DNA from: Hyposmocoma kahamanoa | Lineage: Eukaryota > Arthropoda > Insecta > Lepidoptera > Cosmopterigidae | Direction of reading: 5' to 3' | Assembly: GCF_003589595.1 (NCBI RefSeq) | Contig: NW_020653945.1 | Location: 10,949,000 to 11,012,999 of the forward strand | DNA length: 64,000 bases | Part shown: one piece after another, positions 1 to 11,649 of the stretch | How positions within the stretch are numbered: the first letter of the stretch is position 1 | Layout of the letters: each line of letters starts with the position of its first letter | Notes under the pieces: generated by a model | What the model was told of the DNA's origin: nothing | The model's input: the letters and a program-made list of their open reading frames with translations, nothing else | Database searches by the model: none | Made by a program: the position numbers and the translations under genes

Positions 1-634
1 ATCTTTAATGAAGAACAACAGTCAACACAAACCAATTATATAAGCATGTCAGGGAAAGTTGATTTAACATTTTACTGACGTTATAATATTACCAAGCACC
101 AATTTCATTCCAGTTGATGATTGTACCCGTGGATTCACCAAAATTCTGTGTTGGGAGGTAAATGTATTTAAAAACCAAACTGTTATAACATATGCAGAAG
201 ATTTAAATAGCTGAGTCTAAATAATGGATTCAAACAATTTTGCTGCACAAGACAATAAGCTGATTGGATAATATCTAGTCGCTATACTTTCACCTTCACG
301 ATAATAGATTACACAACACTCACATTTATACATAAACACCTACAGATGTGCAATCTCCACAAACACACATACATAAACGAATCTTTTATGCACTTGCTCT
401 TCATTGCTTCTTTACAATATAGTTTAAAATATTTATTTTAACATCTCAATCAAATTAGGTAAACATTTAATACCAATAAGTTCGAATTAGGGAGTCTGGA
501 AGACACAGATCTCTTGTTTAGGTTAGATTCCAGTCTCCTACAGATTTTGTTATTTTAGTAAATAAGACCTGTTTTCGAAAGAAATAATTGAAATCAAAAT
601 TTGTGAAGAGAAATGTGTCTATTGTTTTTATGAT

Positions 635-852
635 TAACTGCCTCCGTGGCCGAACGGTTACCATGACCGCCGCGCAGAGGTTCCAGGTTCGATTCCCGGG
701 CCGGGAGAAATATTTGTATGGCCTATATTTATTTCTCTCGTGAGTTTGGGTGTAATTTGTGGTTGTCTATGTGTGTGTCCATGACACCTGCGACACAGGG
801 TTTTCCTAGTACGGGTCTATGTTGAGTGTGTGCGTGTGTGAGTGTGTGTGAT
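635..852 (+). repeat. tRNA-derived SINE, family S1, copy 1
   Basis: The head is tRNA-like: an A-box region (GTGGCCGAACGGTTA) followed by a clear B box (GGTTCGATTCC) about 40 bases later, ending in CCGGGCCGGGAG. A body shared with the copies at 8616 and 19964 follows (AAATATTTGTATGGCC and TTTCTCTCGTGAGTTTGGG), then a TGTGTG-rich tail. Three copies with the same head-body order make this a SINE and not a functional tRNA gene. Confidence 0.8.
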
Positions 853-1116
853 TATTACATTAATATTTAACATTTTAATGAACAAGTTTGCATTAATTTA
901 TGATAGAAGTTTTAAGTCATCAAATGAAACGTTTTACCTTGTTACGTGTATATGTATAATATGTCTCACTGCGCTAAGCATAATCAAGAAGTTATCGGAA
1001 GTATTCAGTTCGTCAAGGGAAGTCTTCTTTGAACTTTATAACAGAAAGAATAGCCGGATACCTTTCTCAATTTCTGGTAAAGTTTGTTTCCAAAACACAC
1101 TTCGTTCTGGAATATG

Positions 1117-1319
1117 TTTTTTTATGATTCCAAGTGACGAGACGAACAGATCGTGCGCCTGGTGGCAAGCGAATAGCCTGTCCATAACAGTTGATAAGTC
1201 CCATATGCCTGTAATTTCACCAGTACCTTTACCCTTCAAAATGGAAACGCAAATGCTCTCATCACTGCTTGGCGGCAGAAATAGGTAAAGTACTTCCCTG
1301 GACGAACTCTAACACGATT
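1117..1319 (-). repeat. R1 dispersed repeat, internally deleted copy
   Basis: Read on the - strand this has the R1 5' part (GACGAACTCT complement, the GGCGGCAGAAATAGG complement) and the R1 3' end with its A-rich tail. The middle section containing the 'cagatctttgcgatttaaag' block is missing: 'ataacagtt' joins directly to 'gataagtccc'. Confidence 0.75.
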
Positions 1320-1360
1320 TTACTCAAACGGGATTAAATAAAGAAGGATTAACCAATTTA

Positions 1361-1642
1361 GTAGCAGTAGAGCTCCTTGTGAAAGAGTTCGTCCAAGGAA
1401 GTACAGCCACCATACATATATATATAGCATTATTGCGTTCCGGTTTAGATGGGTAAGGCTGCTGGTGCAATTACAGGCACATGGGACTTGTCAACTTATG
1501 TCTCAGTGTGACGGTCGCAATGGCAGTGCCCATAAAATCTTTGCGATTTAAAGCTCTGAATGGCACTGCAACTGTTATGAATAGGCTTGTCGCTTACTAC
1601 GAGGCGCACGTCTTGTTCGTCCAGTTACTTGGTATTAAAAAA
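1361..1642 (+). repeat. R1 dispersed repeat, near full length
   Basis: Starts GTAGCAGTAGAGCTCCTTGTG and ends TTGGTATTAAAAAAG. It contains all R1 blocks in order: the GAAAGAGTTCGTCC block, the TTGCGTTCCGGTTT block, the ACAGGCACATGGGACTTGTC block, the TCTTTGCGATTTAAAGCTCTG block and the GGCGCACG block. It lies about 40 bp from a copy in the opposite orientation (1117-1319), so the two can pair. Confidence 0.8.
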
Positions 1643-3025
1643 GAAATGGAATATTTGGGTGAGAATTGAACTTCTCATTATCTATCATTCCAGATACAAT
1701 AGTTATAGACCTTCGTTTTGGCCTTCATGTCAGTATTGCTTCAGATGTTATTGTACTTTGATAGCAAAGAATCTTTTTGTAAGGGGGTCACGTTACATGA
1801 GATCTAGTTAACGCAATCTATTTTTTGCTTGATGGTATTTTGATGTGCCTGGAATTCTTGATGTAATTGCGGAAGCGACCTAGGGAACTTGAAATTTAAG
1901 GTATAGATCATTTTTATTGAAATATTATCAAATATAGGTAGTAAATATGTATCTTTGAAACTTTTCTTTCACCAAAATTTTAGGCGTTCTAAATTTAAGA
2001 AAGTTTAGACAAGCAAATCGCAGATAGCCCACGGAATAAACAACTGATTTTTATGAGAATATGTTTACGTAGTTACCTATATTACAAAATTATTTTTGAA
2101 AGCTAATAGTGCGAAATAATTAAGACAAAAGTTAAGTATAAGTGTACATTTTGGATTTTCTTAAGTTTGCATTTTGGAAAACGGCAAAACTACATAAACA
2201 GTGTATTGAGGGTCAGTTATAGTCATGATAATAAATATTTATATAATTTTTTTAATAATATTTTAGTAAATTCTAAGTATAACTGCACACATGTGCGCGC
2301 ATAACGCACATGCAGCGCGTTGGCGGCACATTCGCCAGATCTATACGCACCCTGACTTTGTTGAAAACTGTAATTTAACTAAATAAATCTGCTTACCACT
2401 ACTCACATGTTCACATTAATGGACGTTACGAAGCTTACGAATTTAGCCGCCGTTTTGTTTTCTCTAGTATCTGTCTTTTCACACATTGGTGCCTAATATA
2501 TATTCTTTTTACACACATCCAGAGTCTGATTGAGATATTATATGTATACAGAAAACGAAATTTTCCCATGTTACCCTCCACGGCCACTGTATACATATAT
2601 ACCGTTATTCTACAAACATCCATTATTTCCATGTGACCAAACTATCGAACTTTTCTTATCTTGTCACTACATCATCTTTACAGCACGCTCTAATAACTCT
2701 CTTCCTTATTCTGTCTCTAAGACTTACGTCATATATACTGCGCAAAGTTCCATTTCTACTGCATTCACCACGTATTTTCATTTTGTCCGCTGAGTTTAAA
2801 TAAATTCCGATTTCGTTAAAGAATGTAATGTAGACAGAAACGTGACTTACTTGATCCATCAGCTTAAAAACCTTTGTACGGATTTCATCGGCATCCGAGC
2901 ATAAGATACGTAAATCGGATTAAGATATATGACCACGACATACGTTGCCTCAAGCTTATTGCGTTCACTACGTTATGATATAAAGGAAAAATATTATAGA
3001 TATATATAATAGACGAAATATTATA
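1643..3025. other. AT-rich sequence without recognisable gene
   Basis: No open frame with recognisable protein signature, splice pattern or repeat family was found. A CpG-containing patch near 2290-2330 (GCGCGCATAACGCACATGCAGCGCG) stands out only in base composition. Confidence 0.5.
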
Positions 3026-3258
3026 GATTTCTCATAGATGGCGCTACGGCTAAAAAATCGTTGAAAATCCATACAAAGATACGGCAGAAAAATTCGTGGG
3101 GTCCGCTGGTTCGTTCCGCGGCTTAGTTGGTGTAGCGTCTGACATGGTGTGCTAGAAGACGTCGGTTCAAATCCGGCCAGATCGAAGGAATTTTTTCTGA
3201 GTGTTCGATCTTTGTATTAATAATTATAATAAACTGGTGAGGTAACTTCACATAACAA
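3026..3258 (+). repeat. tRNA-derived SINE, family S2, copy 1
   Basis: The 5' part includes TTCTCATAGATGGCGCTACGG. A tRNA-like centre follows, with A box GGCTTAGTTGG and B box GGTTCAAATCC, then a 3' part with GTGTTCGATCTTTGTATTAA and a TAATTATAATAAACT end. The same order recurs at 18688, 29943 and, inverted, at 5692, 15575, 18597, 29627 and 41393. Confidence 0.8.
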
Positions 3259-4959
3259 TAACTATTATATACTATTATATATACTATTATATATATATAC
3301 AATAACTATTATATATATAACTATTATATAATAACTGAATATCAATTGAATAAAAATTAAAAAGAATTTTTTTTTTACAGTTGTTAAAATAACTAATATC
3401 AATATCCTGTGTGGTCTGGTGAAAGAGCATGGGGACTGCGAAACATTTTTATATTTTTTAATATTATATTAGACAACATATTAGACACGTGCGTTGCTCT
3501 GATCCCAAAATAAGTACCTAACTTAGGCATTTGTGTTATGGAAATCTCATACAACGAGGCTACCACAAGAATCCAAACCCGAAACAATATAGAAAAGTTA
3601 GCTTTTCTACATTGATCCGGCAGGCGATCAAACCCGGTACCACAAAGATGGCGATACCAAGAAACCGTTGTGCAAACTATTCGACCATAGAGGTCTTCTT
3701 CTTTCTGATTCAGTTATAAAAAATATTTTGCTAATATCGTTATACCGGATACGTCGTATTATGTAGTTTTTTTATACTCATTCCAATTTAAAGCGTTTTG
3801 AAATAAGTTATCCAAAGCGAATAAATTAATATTAAAATAGGTTTGCACGTCAACAGAAGGTTTATTTTGACGTGAAGACCCTGTCAAAATTTCAGTCGGG
3901 TGCAGGAAGGTGTGGTGTAGGTGTGTTCGGTAATCAACGCTCTATGTCACCGCGCTCTGTCCTTCTTACGCACCACGCATACTGATGTAATAAAGTAGTA
4001 ACTTCGCTACTTCCACACAAAACGTGTGACCAACTTAGTTTAAGGTTTGGATTTCCTTAATGAAGCCCGTAAATTCTGTAGTGTGTAAGAATACCAACTT
4101 AGTTAACTGCTCACAGCAAGATTCTGTATAAGGTTTGACGCTCTTATCTAGGCATAGCAAACGGTAGTTTGTTCTGAAATTGTCCTATACATAATATTAT
4201 AAGGTCGTTTGATTATCGCAATGTTGACTATAAAAAACGCGTTTCCTTGGACTGCTTGTCATTTTATTACCATTGTATGTTATTTGCCAAATAGTGTTTC
4301 TTGGAACATGTCTTATTCTATATTTTGTTTAGATAATACGTTTACATAATACCGTTCAGTATGTCTCAGTATTTGTAATCAGGGTTCAAAAATAAATTAA
4401 ATTTGATGAAATAATAACGATTTAGGTTCTGGTTATCGATATATTATATATCTACGTATTTTGGTGGACGTGACGGACACGATAGACGTGACGGCTACGA
4501 CGGTCGTGACAGATAACATGACTACTTGTCATATTGTCAAGTCCATATTAATATAAATGACCAATGATACTGTACACAAAAAGTTGTACCAAATTAAATT
4601 CCCGATCAATTTTAATTAACATTAGAATTATATTTCAATATATACGGATATATTTTAATTTTATTTAAAATTCCACCACAACAGGGTGGTTAACGGACTT
4701 ACCAGAGGACCTACCTAACTAGTTCCATTCGTATCATTAAGGTTAATAACGATTTCCTTAAGGACGATTAATAACTGAGCTGAATAAATTGGAACGCATC
4801 GCACTCGTAACTTTGACAACTCATTTGTCCAAATATTTAATGGAACACATGACAGTTGCGTGCGCTATAAGGCGCAGTCGTCTTTTTTACTTTTAAATAT
4901 ATTTTAACACACACACAAACACACACACACGCACCTCGATAAACAATATACTATTAATT
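3259..4959. other. AT-rich intergenic sequence
   Basis: No gene recognised. A TATATA-rich run lies at 3268-3330. At about 4462-4511 there is a short degenerate series of GACGTGACGG-like units. The rest has no coding signature. Confidence 0.5.
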
Positions 4960-5098
4960 CCTTCACCAACTGGAAAAAGAGCTTATGATGTTTAAATGGC
5001 TGAACTGATGTTCATCCGCCAACCCGAACAAATTAACCTTCATATAAAAAAAACACAGTGAGATCAGTCCATCCGTTTTGGAGTTACGATACCCATAT
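4960..5098 (+). repeat. R3 dispersed repeat, copy 1
   Basis: Shares with 23428-23555 the segments TTCATCCGCCAACCCGAAC, AAATTAACCTTCA(T/A)ATAAAAA and GAGATCAG(T/C)CCATCCGTTT. The match is high over about 130 bp. It has no coding capacity and looks like a transposon 3' segment. Both copies lie just before an R1 copy. Confidence 0.65.
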
Positions 5099-5102
5099 TA
5101 AG

Positions 5103-5408
5103 GCTTTCCCGGGAATCTCGGTGTCGAAAATTTAACGAGCCTTGACGATTGATATTTCCAGTACGAGTAGAGTTCCTTATTCAAGTGTTCATACAGGGAA
5201 ATGCTGCCACTTTACCTATTTCTGCCACCGGTTTTGAATGGTAAGAGTACTGATAAGGGTAAATTACAAGCACATGGAACTTTTCAAATTATGTCTCAGG
5301 TCTTTGCGATTTAAAGCTCTGAGCGGCACTACAACTGTTATGGGCAGGCGTGACGCTTACCACAGGCGCGCGACTTGTTCATCTTATCATTTCGTATAAT
5401 AAAAAAAA
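5103..5408 (+). repeat. R1 dispersed repeat with 5' extension
   Basis: R1 blocks run from about 5163 to the A-rich end at 5408. The preceding 60 bp (GCTTTCCCGG, GTCGAAAATTTAACGAG, CTTGACGATT) are also found directly before the R1 copy at 23931. The full element is therefore longer at its 5' end than most copies here show. Confidence 0.7.
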
Positions 5409-5691
5409 GTGTGAATGAGAAAATAACAAGCGCTCTTTGTCTGTTTCGTCCTCTGTCTCGGCATAAATGAGGGTGGATTAGGACAGGCACAGATGGCAAG
5501 CGTTAAGCACGCGTTTTGCTAATTTTATTCAAAACGCGCGTTAAACGCATCATCATCTGAACCGGCTTTTAGAGAAAATTTTACGAGGGCGCCAGCGGGC
5601 GTCCGAGTCAAACGGTTTCTTTGGGCTCAGTACAGGCTATTAGCATTTTAAAATATTCATTCAATTATAATTAAGTTTATTACATGTCAGG

Positions 5692-5898
5692 ATGTTTCAC
5701 CACCATGGTATTTAATTATTTTTTGTGAAATTACTCCACTAGTACTGTTATTATTTTTAATACAAAGATTGAATGCTTAAAAAAATCCTTCGAACCCGAT
5801 GGATTCAAACCAACGTCTTCTAGTAAACCGTGGCAGACGCAATGCTAACTAAGCCACGGAACGAACCAGCGGACCTTATGAATTTTAACGACTTTTAC
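5692..5898 (-). repeat. S2 SINE, inverted copy
   Basis: Reads on the - strand with head GGCTTAGTTAGC, B box GGTTTGAATCC and end TACAAAGATTG complement. It begins at the conserved 3' edge GATGTTTCACCACCATGGTA. Confidence 0.75.
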
Positions 5899-6097
5899 GA
5901 CAATACGAGTTGGGGGCTTGACACGTTTTCCTTTGACCCTTCTTCGATGTGCAGGTATCGTCACTACGCATGATGAAGTCTGCTGTTTGCTGCTGATACC
6001 TGCTGATATTTTCCTTCATCAAAAAGATCATTTAAATTAATCAAGTAAATTTCTAATTTAATTTTGCACACAAATTACGAGAAACTCAAATTTGCGA

Positions 6098-6163
6098 GGT
6101 CGGATTCGAACTCACGGCCTCTGTTTGAGAGAGCAGTACGTCAAACCATTAGGCTACACAGCT
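6098..6163 (-). repeat. tRNA-like sequence (SINE head or tRNA pseudogene)
   Basis: On the - strand the sequence has an A box (GTAGCCTAATGG) and a good B box (AGTTCGAATCC) at about tRNA spacing, with a possible anticodon stem between. The two ends do not form a 7-bp acceptor stem (the 3' side is GACCTCGC and the 5' side GCTGTGTA), so a working tRNA is unlikely. It differs from S1 and S2. Confidence 0.45.
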
Positions 6164-6415
6164 GTGAACTAAGTAAAGTCTTAAAACTTCTAAATTAAAA
6201 AATTTGGCGTTATTCATACGTTTTGGACACTTTTGCATTTTCTTTGAAATCAAACCTGGATACTGCTTAAATTCGTGTAATTTTTTAGTTTATGATTGTA
6301 AACGTGTACCACATTTTTATAACACTAAATAAGAAAATAGCGTACGATTTTCATCCGGCAATGTACTTATTACAAGTAAATTCAAAATATGAATTGTGTC
6401 AATTGGCTGCCCGCA

Positions 6416-6452
6416 GTATACACACGTCAAAAGTGTCCAAGGATCAAGCACG
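6416..6452 (+). repeat. Solitary Tc1-like terminal repeat
   Basis: The segment ACACACGTCAAAAGTGTCC followed by AAGGATCAAGCACGTTTTT matches the left end of the Tc1 element at 21300 (ACACACATCAAAAGTGTC, then TAGGGATCAAGTACGTTTA) with few differences. It is preceded by TA. No transposase sequence or partner end is visible nearby. Confidence 0.55.
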
Positions 6453-6979
6453 TTTTTGCCAATGAATGAAATGAAAATGACCCAAAAAATCATTGGTTTA
6501 AAAAACTTAATTAAAAAATCTCATTTTCATATGCATGTAATTATACATATAGCGTGTATTTTCAAGTTGAAAGTAACTATTTTGTTGCAATAACGTCGAA
6601 GAAACCGCTATTCAATCTCAAGCAAGAAACATTGTTTATGGTATTCGCAAAATCAACGATGAATTTGAGCTAACGATTTGGAATTGGAACTTTCATATCT
6701 TACAAGTTAGTAGGAGTGAATATACTTGATCGGAAGACTGGAGTAGAAAATGAATAAATGCTACCGATATATGTTTAAAATCGGAAATAAATTTATTGAG
6801 CACGACAAGTTATCAGAAGCATAAGATGAGAGGTTTATTATAAACATAAACATAAAAGATGATAGTGGAATGTCTAAAAATTTTCTTCTTCGGTATAAAC
6901 AATTTTTTTTGGCTCTGTAGTGGAACATTTATTGCCTGAATATAGTATTTATTCAGCCTGAATATAGTATTTATGCAGC

Positions 6980-7053
6980 AACAAAAATAACAATAATAAT
7001 TTTGAAAAAAAGTAGGGCTACTTTTTTTCAAAATTATTATTGTTATTTTTGTT
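6980..7053. repeat. Perfect 36-bp inverted repeat, 2-bp loop
   Basis: The left arm (6980-7015, starting AACAAAAATAACAATAATAA) is repeated exactly as its reverse complement at 7018-7053, with only GG between. Just upstream the unit GCCTGAATATAGTATTTAT is present twice in tandem (6937-6977). The perfection suggests recent origin, such as strand switching during replication. Confidence 0.9.
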
Positions 7054-7199
7054 AATAGACACATTGTTTTGTTTCATTGTTAACACTGACAGAAATTATT
7101 ATGACGGATGAATTAGTAGACGAGGATAAATAAATTCTAGTCTATGAAAATATATAAAGTATGTACTACATTTTTCCTACTGTATTGATGTTGTCCACT

Positions 7200-7862
7200 A
7201 CAAATTGAAATTTGCCTAAATGCCATCAGATTCTGGTATACCTAAAGGACGTGGCACTAATGCAGCGCAAACGACCCGAAGCATTAACAACATATATGGA
7301 GCGGATACAACTAATGAACGCGCAAGGCGTTTTTTGGTTTACCCGAATACGCAGTGGAAATTTTGACCTGGCAAATGAGCGTCGTGAACGCCAGATGTTT
7401 AGGTTGAATAATGATGTGTCGCGAGCTATAGTTGGAAGTGATTCATCGCTATGGAAGAATTGGGACCATAGTTTAACGAAACTATTTCCACAATACTGAC
7501 ACATTTACGTCAAATCGGTAAAATAAAAAACCTACGACATCGGGTACCATGCGAACCTCAAAGGGCAATGCGTATTGAAACGCTGTCGTAATTCATTGAT
7601 ACAGAGACGAAGAGTGATCGAAAAAGATCAATATAATTGAACACTGGCGACAAGCCCGCACAGAGCTCAAAAAGAAACCTACTCACAAAAATTGTTGGCA
7701 ACAGTTTGACGGTCCAGCCGCAAAATAAGTTACCATTGCTTCCTTAGATCTGATACAACCATGACACCTTATCACTATTATGAATCGAGCGACAACTACG
7801 GTTAGTCAACCGAACTTCACCGCTAATTCTACACGATAATGCCAAATACTACCCAACATTTT
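7200..7862 (+). pseudogene. Decayed mariner-family transposase
   Basis: The frame from 7212 gives WFTRIRSGNFDLANERRE, which matches the mariner HTH linker region (pattern W-F-x-R-x-R-S-G-N-F-D). A later frame gives QIGKIKNLRHRVPCEP, corresponding to the 'QIGK.K.L..WVPHEL' segment. Near 7836 an out-of-frame HDNAKYYP resembles the catalytic HDNARPH box. Stops and frameshifts separate these pieces and no terminal repeats were found, so this is an old dead copy. Its 3' side is cut by an R1 fragment at 7864. Assignment rests on motif resemblance by eye. Confidence 0.6.
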
Positions 7863-7863
7863 T

Positions 7864-7966
7864 AGTAGCAGTAGCGCTTCTTGTGAAAGAGTTCGTGCAA
7901 GGTAGTACTGCCACCTTACCTATTTCTGCTGCCAAGCAGTAATACGAGCATTACTCCGTTCTGTTA
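7864..7966 (+). repeat. R1 dispersed repeat, 5' fragment
   Basis: Begins AGTAGCAGTAGCGCTTCTTG and runs through the GTACTGCCACCTTACCTATT block to the TTACTCCGTTCTG block, where similarity stops. It is one of the few copies truncated at the 3' side and abuts the mariner remnant. Confidence 0.75.
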
Positions 7967-8615
7967 TATACATATTTAAATTAAAAGAACAAAAATTATT
8001 TTTCATACTTCAATACTTTTTTGAATTCTTTTTTACAGATTTCAAAAATTTCAAGTCACACTTGTACAGCACTACTTTCACCTGGAGTTACATTCTTTCA
8101 CGCTTTAAGTGCACACGCACAATCTTGGTGTTTTAAAAAATTACTCCTATTTAATTCCACCATTTTACAGTCATCGTTTTAATTTAAATCGGAGTTTATT
8201 TTTTACTAAAGAGTAGGAAATGCAACTGCTTTTTCTAGCCATGTTTTAACCCATACGAAGAAATGTGTGTTTTCATTGATTGAACGCAATGCAACTAGCC
8301 TACTAGCCGCGTTCAGGATGCAAATACAGTACAGGAAAATATCTTCAATAATAGTAATAACAATGTGTTTAGTTGATGTAAACCTCAATCTCACTGTAAA
8401 ATACTACCAAACGTCCATCCCCAAACTATGTCGTCGTGACCGGGTGACAAATACGATCATACTTTTATAAATTTATCAACAAATTCTGTTTATGCAGTCA
8501 ATAGGCTAGCAAAAATAATGAAACTTAAATCAATGCATTTCCAAGAACTCTAATGAGAAAGAAATAAAATACAAACAGTCAACGTGACAAGTATTTGTGA
8601 TAGTTAATCTTAAGT
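7967..8615. other. AT-rich sequence without recognisable gene
   Basis: Short open frames occur on both strands (for example 8267-8470 +), but none has a signal peptide, domain motif or splice context I can support. Confidence 0.45.
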
Positions 8616-8790
8616 TAACTGCCTCCGTGGCTAAACGGTTACCATGCTGGTCCCACACAGGTTTAATTCCTGGGCCAGGAGAAATATTTGTATGGCCTAC
8701 ATTTATTTTTTTCGTGGTTGTCTATGTGTGTGTCCTTGGCACCCGCGGCACAAGGTTTCCCCAATCCGGGGCTATATAGAGTATGTTTTC
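8616..8790 (+). repeat. S1 SINE, copy 2
   Basis: Head CTCCGTGGCTAAACGGTTACC, a degenerate B box (GTTTAATTCC) and the S1 body (AAATATTTGTATGGCC, then TTTCGTGGTTGTCTATG). The internal TCTCGTGAGTTTGGGTGTAA block of copy 1 is largely missing. Confidence 0.75.
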
Positions 8791-8952
8791 CTGTATCTAT
8801 GGTGTGCATTAATAAACAAAAATGTCTTGCCAAGTCATATTATGAGCCTGTATTTTCGAAGTTTCGTTCATACAAAAGTTCTTTGACCTTGTCGTTAAAT
8901 TATATTTTAATGCTTTTGAATTCCGTTCTTGAAGTCAATTAAATTCAAAATA

Positions 8953-8981
8953 TACGAGGTCTGTCCCAAAAGTATCCGAAC
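8953..8981 (+). repeat. Mariner-type terminal repeat, unpaired
   Basis: ACGAGGTCTGTCCCAAAAG then TATCCGAAC has the form of a mariner inverted terminal repeat and is preceded by TA. I could not find the matching inverted end or a transposase frame downstream, so only an end seems to remain. Confidence 0.4.
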
Positions 8982-8985
8982 TTCG

Positions 8986-10205
8986 TCCGTTATTCCGCTC
9001 TGGGTCTATTAATCATAATCCGGCTCGTGGTATCCTTCATTATCGATTAATACACTTCATACGTTCCAAAGTGTACTGCGCTAGGTGATAGAAATGCTCG
9101 AAAATTTATGTTGATTTATCAATATATCCCAAAATTTGATACTTAAATGAAATTTTGGTATCATAATTCTTATTAACTTCGTTAACTGACTAAACGAAAA
9201 CTAGGACCTTTATTCTTTAAAGGTCATCTGCCTAAAACGGCAATATCTCAAGAAGACAAATTTTTGTATGACAAATTCTCGTAAAGGCAAAGTACACTTA
9301 AAAATAAAAATTTTGAACATTCCTCACTCCGTCGCACTCTGTAGACTATGAAGTGATTTATTAGCTTTGTTTGTTTTTTATTGTTATCATTGTGTCACGA
9401 AAATTGTTGAAAAAATTGTATTGAAAAAACTTTCATTATATTTATGTTTTCTTCAGGGTAACTGATAAAAAAATTCGGTGTATACTTAAATACATTGTCA
9501 CTCCTAAATAAATATTTTCTTTTTCAAGGTTTTTTGTGAAAAGAATAGTGCGAGTTACCAAAAAAAATAATTTTCTCGACTGACTCATCATCAAATAAAA
9601 ATAAGGTCAGAACGATACATTCTTTCAAAAATATAAACTAAATTTATTGTAAAAGCAATTACTTATATCTGTACTGATAACTATAAATTTACTCGCATTG
9701 CTTTCTTCAGACAAGTTTTTTACAGATTCAAAGTTCTCTGGAACCTCCTTGCAACTATCTCTTAAGCATTCGATTACTTTTCTTTATTTTTCTTAGCATC
9801 TAATGTGACCTTCGTACTACGTCGTATTACCTGATAATATATACTGTATTGCCTGTATTAAATATAGTAAACATTTAAGTTTTCAGGGATATCGTTGTCT
9901 TCTCGATACTTCGAACTAACTGATTCATCTAAAATATTTCTCTACAATGTCACGAAAGCAGATTTTATTATTATTCCCCTTAATGGCAACCACCAGTCAT
10001 GGGCCCATGTTAGTTACCTATATAAAAATAATACGAAGTATAAAAAAATAACCAAGACGTTCATCTGCTTCTTTTTGCTTACTGTTTGTTATCTTAACAA
10101 TACGTAATGTGTTTTTGCTAGTATGTCAGACAAAACTAAAAATTTATGTTATATAATCAGCAAGATTATATAATTACTGAAATCGATGATAAAAGGGAAA
10201 TTGAC
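8986..10205. other. AT-rich sequence, nothing recognised
   Basis: Long runs of A or T and short frames only. No protein motif or dispersed repeat was recognised. Confidence 0.5.
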
Positions 10206-10281
10206 ATTGGCTACATTACTTAAGTTAATAATGTAACATTGTAATATTGGCTACATTACTTATGTTAGTAATGTAGCCAAT
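10206..10281. repeat. Tandem hairpins ATTGGCTACATTACT
   Basis: ATTGGCTACATTACT at 10246-10260 is followed after TATGTT by its exact reverse complement at 10267-10281. The same 15-mer also occurs at 10206-10220, where its partner is degraded. This looks like a duplicated hairpin with one decayed copy. Confidence 0.8.
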
Positions 10282-10492
10282 GCAGTTTTATCAAAATCAC
10301 CAAAAAGCAAGGTCCATGAAGACAATCAAAACAATATGTCATATCTCTCTACATTTATTAAATAATTTTTCATATGGAAACTTTAATATACGTACGAACA
10401 TATTATAAATATATGTCGTAGTAAGATAACGGAAAAATAGGCGCTTTGTCGTCGAGTTACGGATATCAGCCCGTTGCACCTTGGTGGTTGCA

Positions 10493-10526
10493 TCCGTTAT
10501 CTTGGTACTTGTACCAAGATAACGGA
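10493..10526. repeat. 16-bp perfect hairpin, 2-bp loop
   Basis: TCCGTTATCTTGGTAC (10493-10508) and its reverse complement (10511-10526) are separated only by TT. A further AAGATAACGGAAA lies about 75 bp upstream, so the motif is also repeated directly. Confidence 0.8.
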
Positions 10527-10704
10527 AACCGTGATTTTGCTGAAAAATGGCTTTTCAAATCCGTATTATATGGTTAGCTTTTCTCATAACGTAAGAAGCA
10601 GTAATGAGGTAGGGACGACAGTAACCACAGATAATTACACATGAGATACCTACACATCGCGCTACAGCTTAAGACTTTAGAATTTAAAAAGTTTTCACTC
10701 TATT

Positions 10705-10960
10705 TTTACCGACTTCAAAAAAAAGGAAGAGGTTCTCAATTCAATTGTATTTTTTAGGTATGTTACGCGATTACTCCAACGTTTGTGAACCGATTTCGAT
10801 GATTCTTTCTTGTTGGAAACGGGTTACCTCAGTAGTGGTCTCATTCAAATTGGCAAATTAGGGGATGAATACGGTTTATTGGATTTTACCCATTTTCCGC
10901 ATAACGATTTCAATAAAACTTGGCAAATAGCAGCAGTAAAACGTATAAATGGGTTGTTGA
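10705..10960 (+). repeat. R4 repeat (ACCGACTTCAAAAAA type), copy 1
   Basis: Starts TTTTTACCGACTTC, then AAGGAAGAGGTTCTCAATTC. It contains GTGAACCGATTTCGATGATTC and AAATTAGGGGATGAATACGG, all of which recur at 56434-56729. This end sequence is a familiar one in lepidopteran genomes. No coding capacity was seen. Confidence 0.65.
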
Positions 10961-11649
10961 CGATGATGATGACAAATAGATGTATGTAGATAAAAAAATT
11001 ATAATTATCTTCGGTTTACATTCCATCTAAGCATACAATAATTTCGCATGATTTGCCTCTACGAAAATTTGCCTTTTTAAGAGCTGCCGTTTCAAGAATT
11101 TTCCCCTTCAGAAAATAAAGGGTTTGAAGTAATTTGTTCCACTCTGCGCTATAAATGTTTGAAGTAAATTTATTAATAGCGGAACATCAAATTTGACAGT
11201 CGAATACAGTGAAATGTTTTAATGCGGCAAATGAAAGGGTAGCAGACTGTTTGCGGCTAGGTTAAGGCCACAGGCAATCCGACGACACCAGACTACCACT
11301 AAGCTCGGATTAAATAAAGTAGCCCTTGATATATGGTGCTAATTCTAGGATGACATTTATCAATAAATAACGAAGTTAACTCCGTAGTATGCTACCTCGA
11401 TAAAGCTATTATATCCACATTTGGCAAATTCGAGTGATAAACCGGGATTTTAAAATTTTATCACAATAGTGAACATGACGAGCACCGGACATCACATTTT
11501 TATGTCATCGCGAGCTCCGACGACCAATGACTGCAAAAGATTAACACAGTACCAAACAAGGCTGCAAGGTCAGAGCTGATTTTAAAACATTTGCACAGTA
11601 ATTTTATCAACGTAAAAATTGAGTGCGACAAACGAAATGAAAAGACATT

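Noticed and set aside
635..710. Functional tRNA genes (heads at 650, 3120, 8630, 18790, 20110, 29945)
   Set aside because: They carry A and B boxes but lack a paired acceptor stem, and each continues into the shared body of a SINE family.
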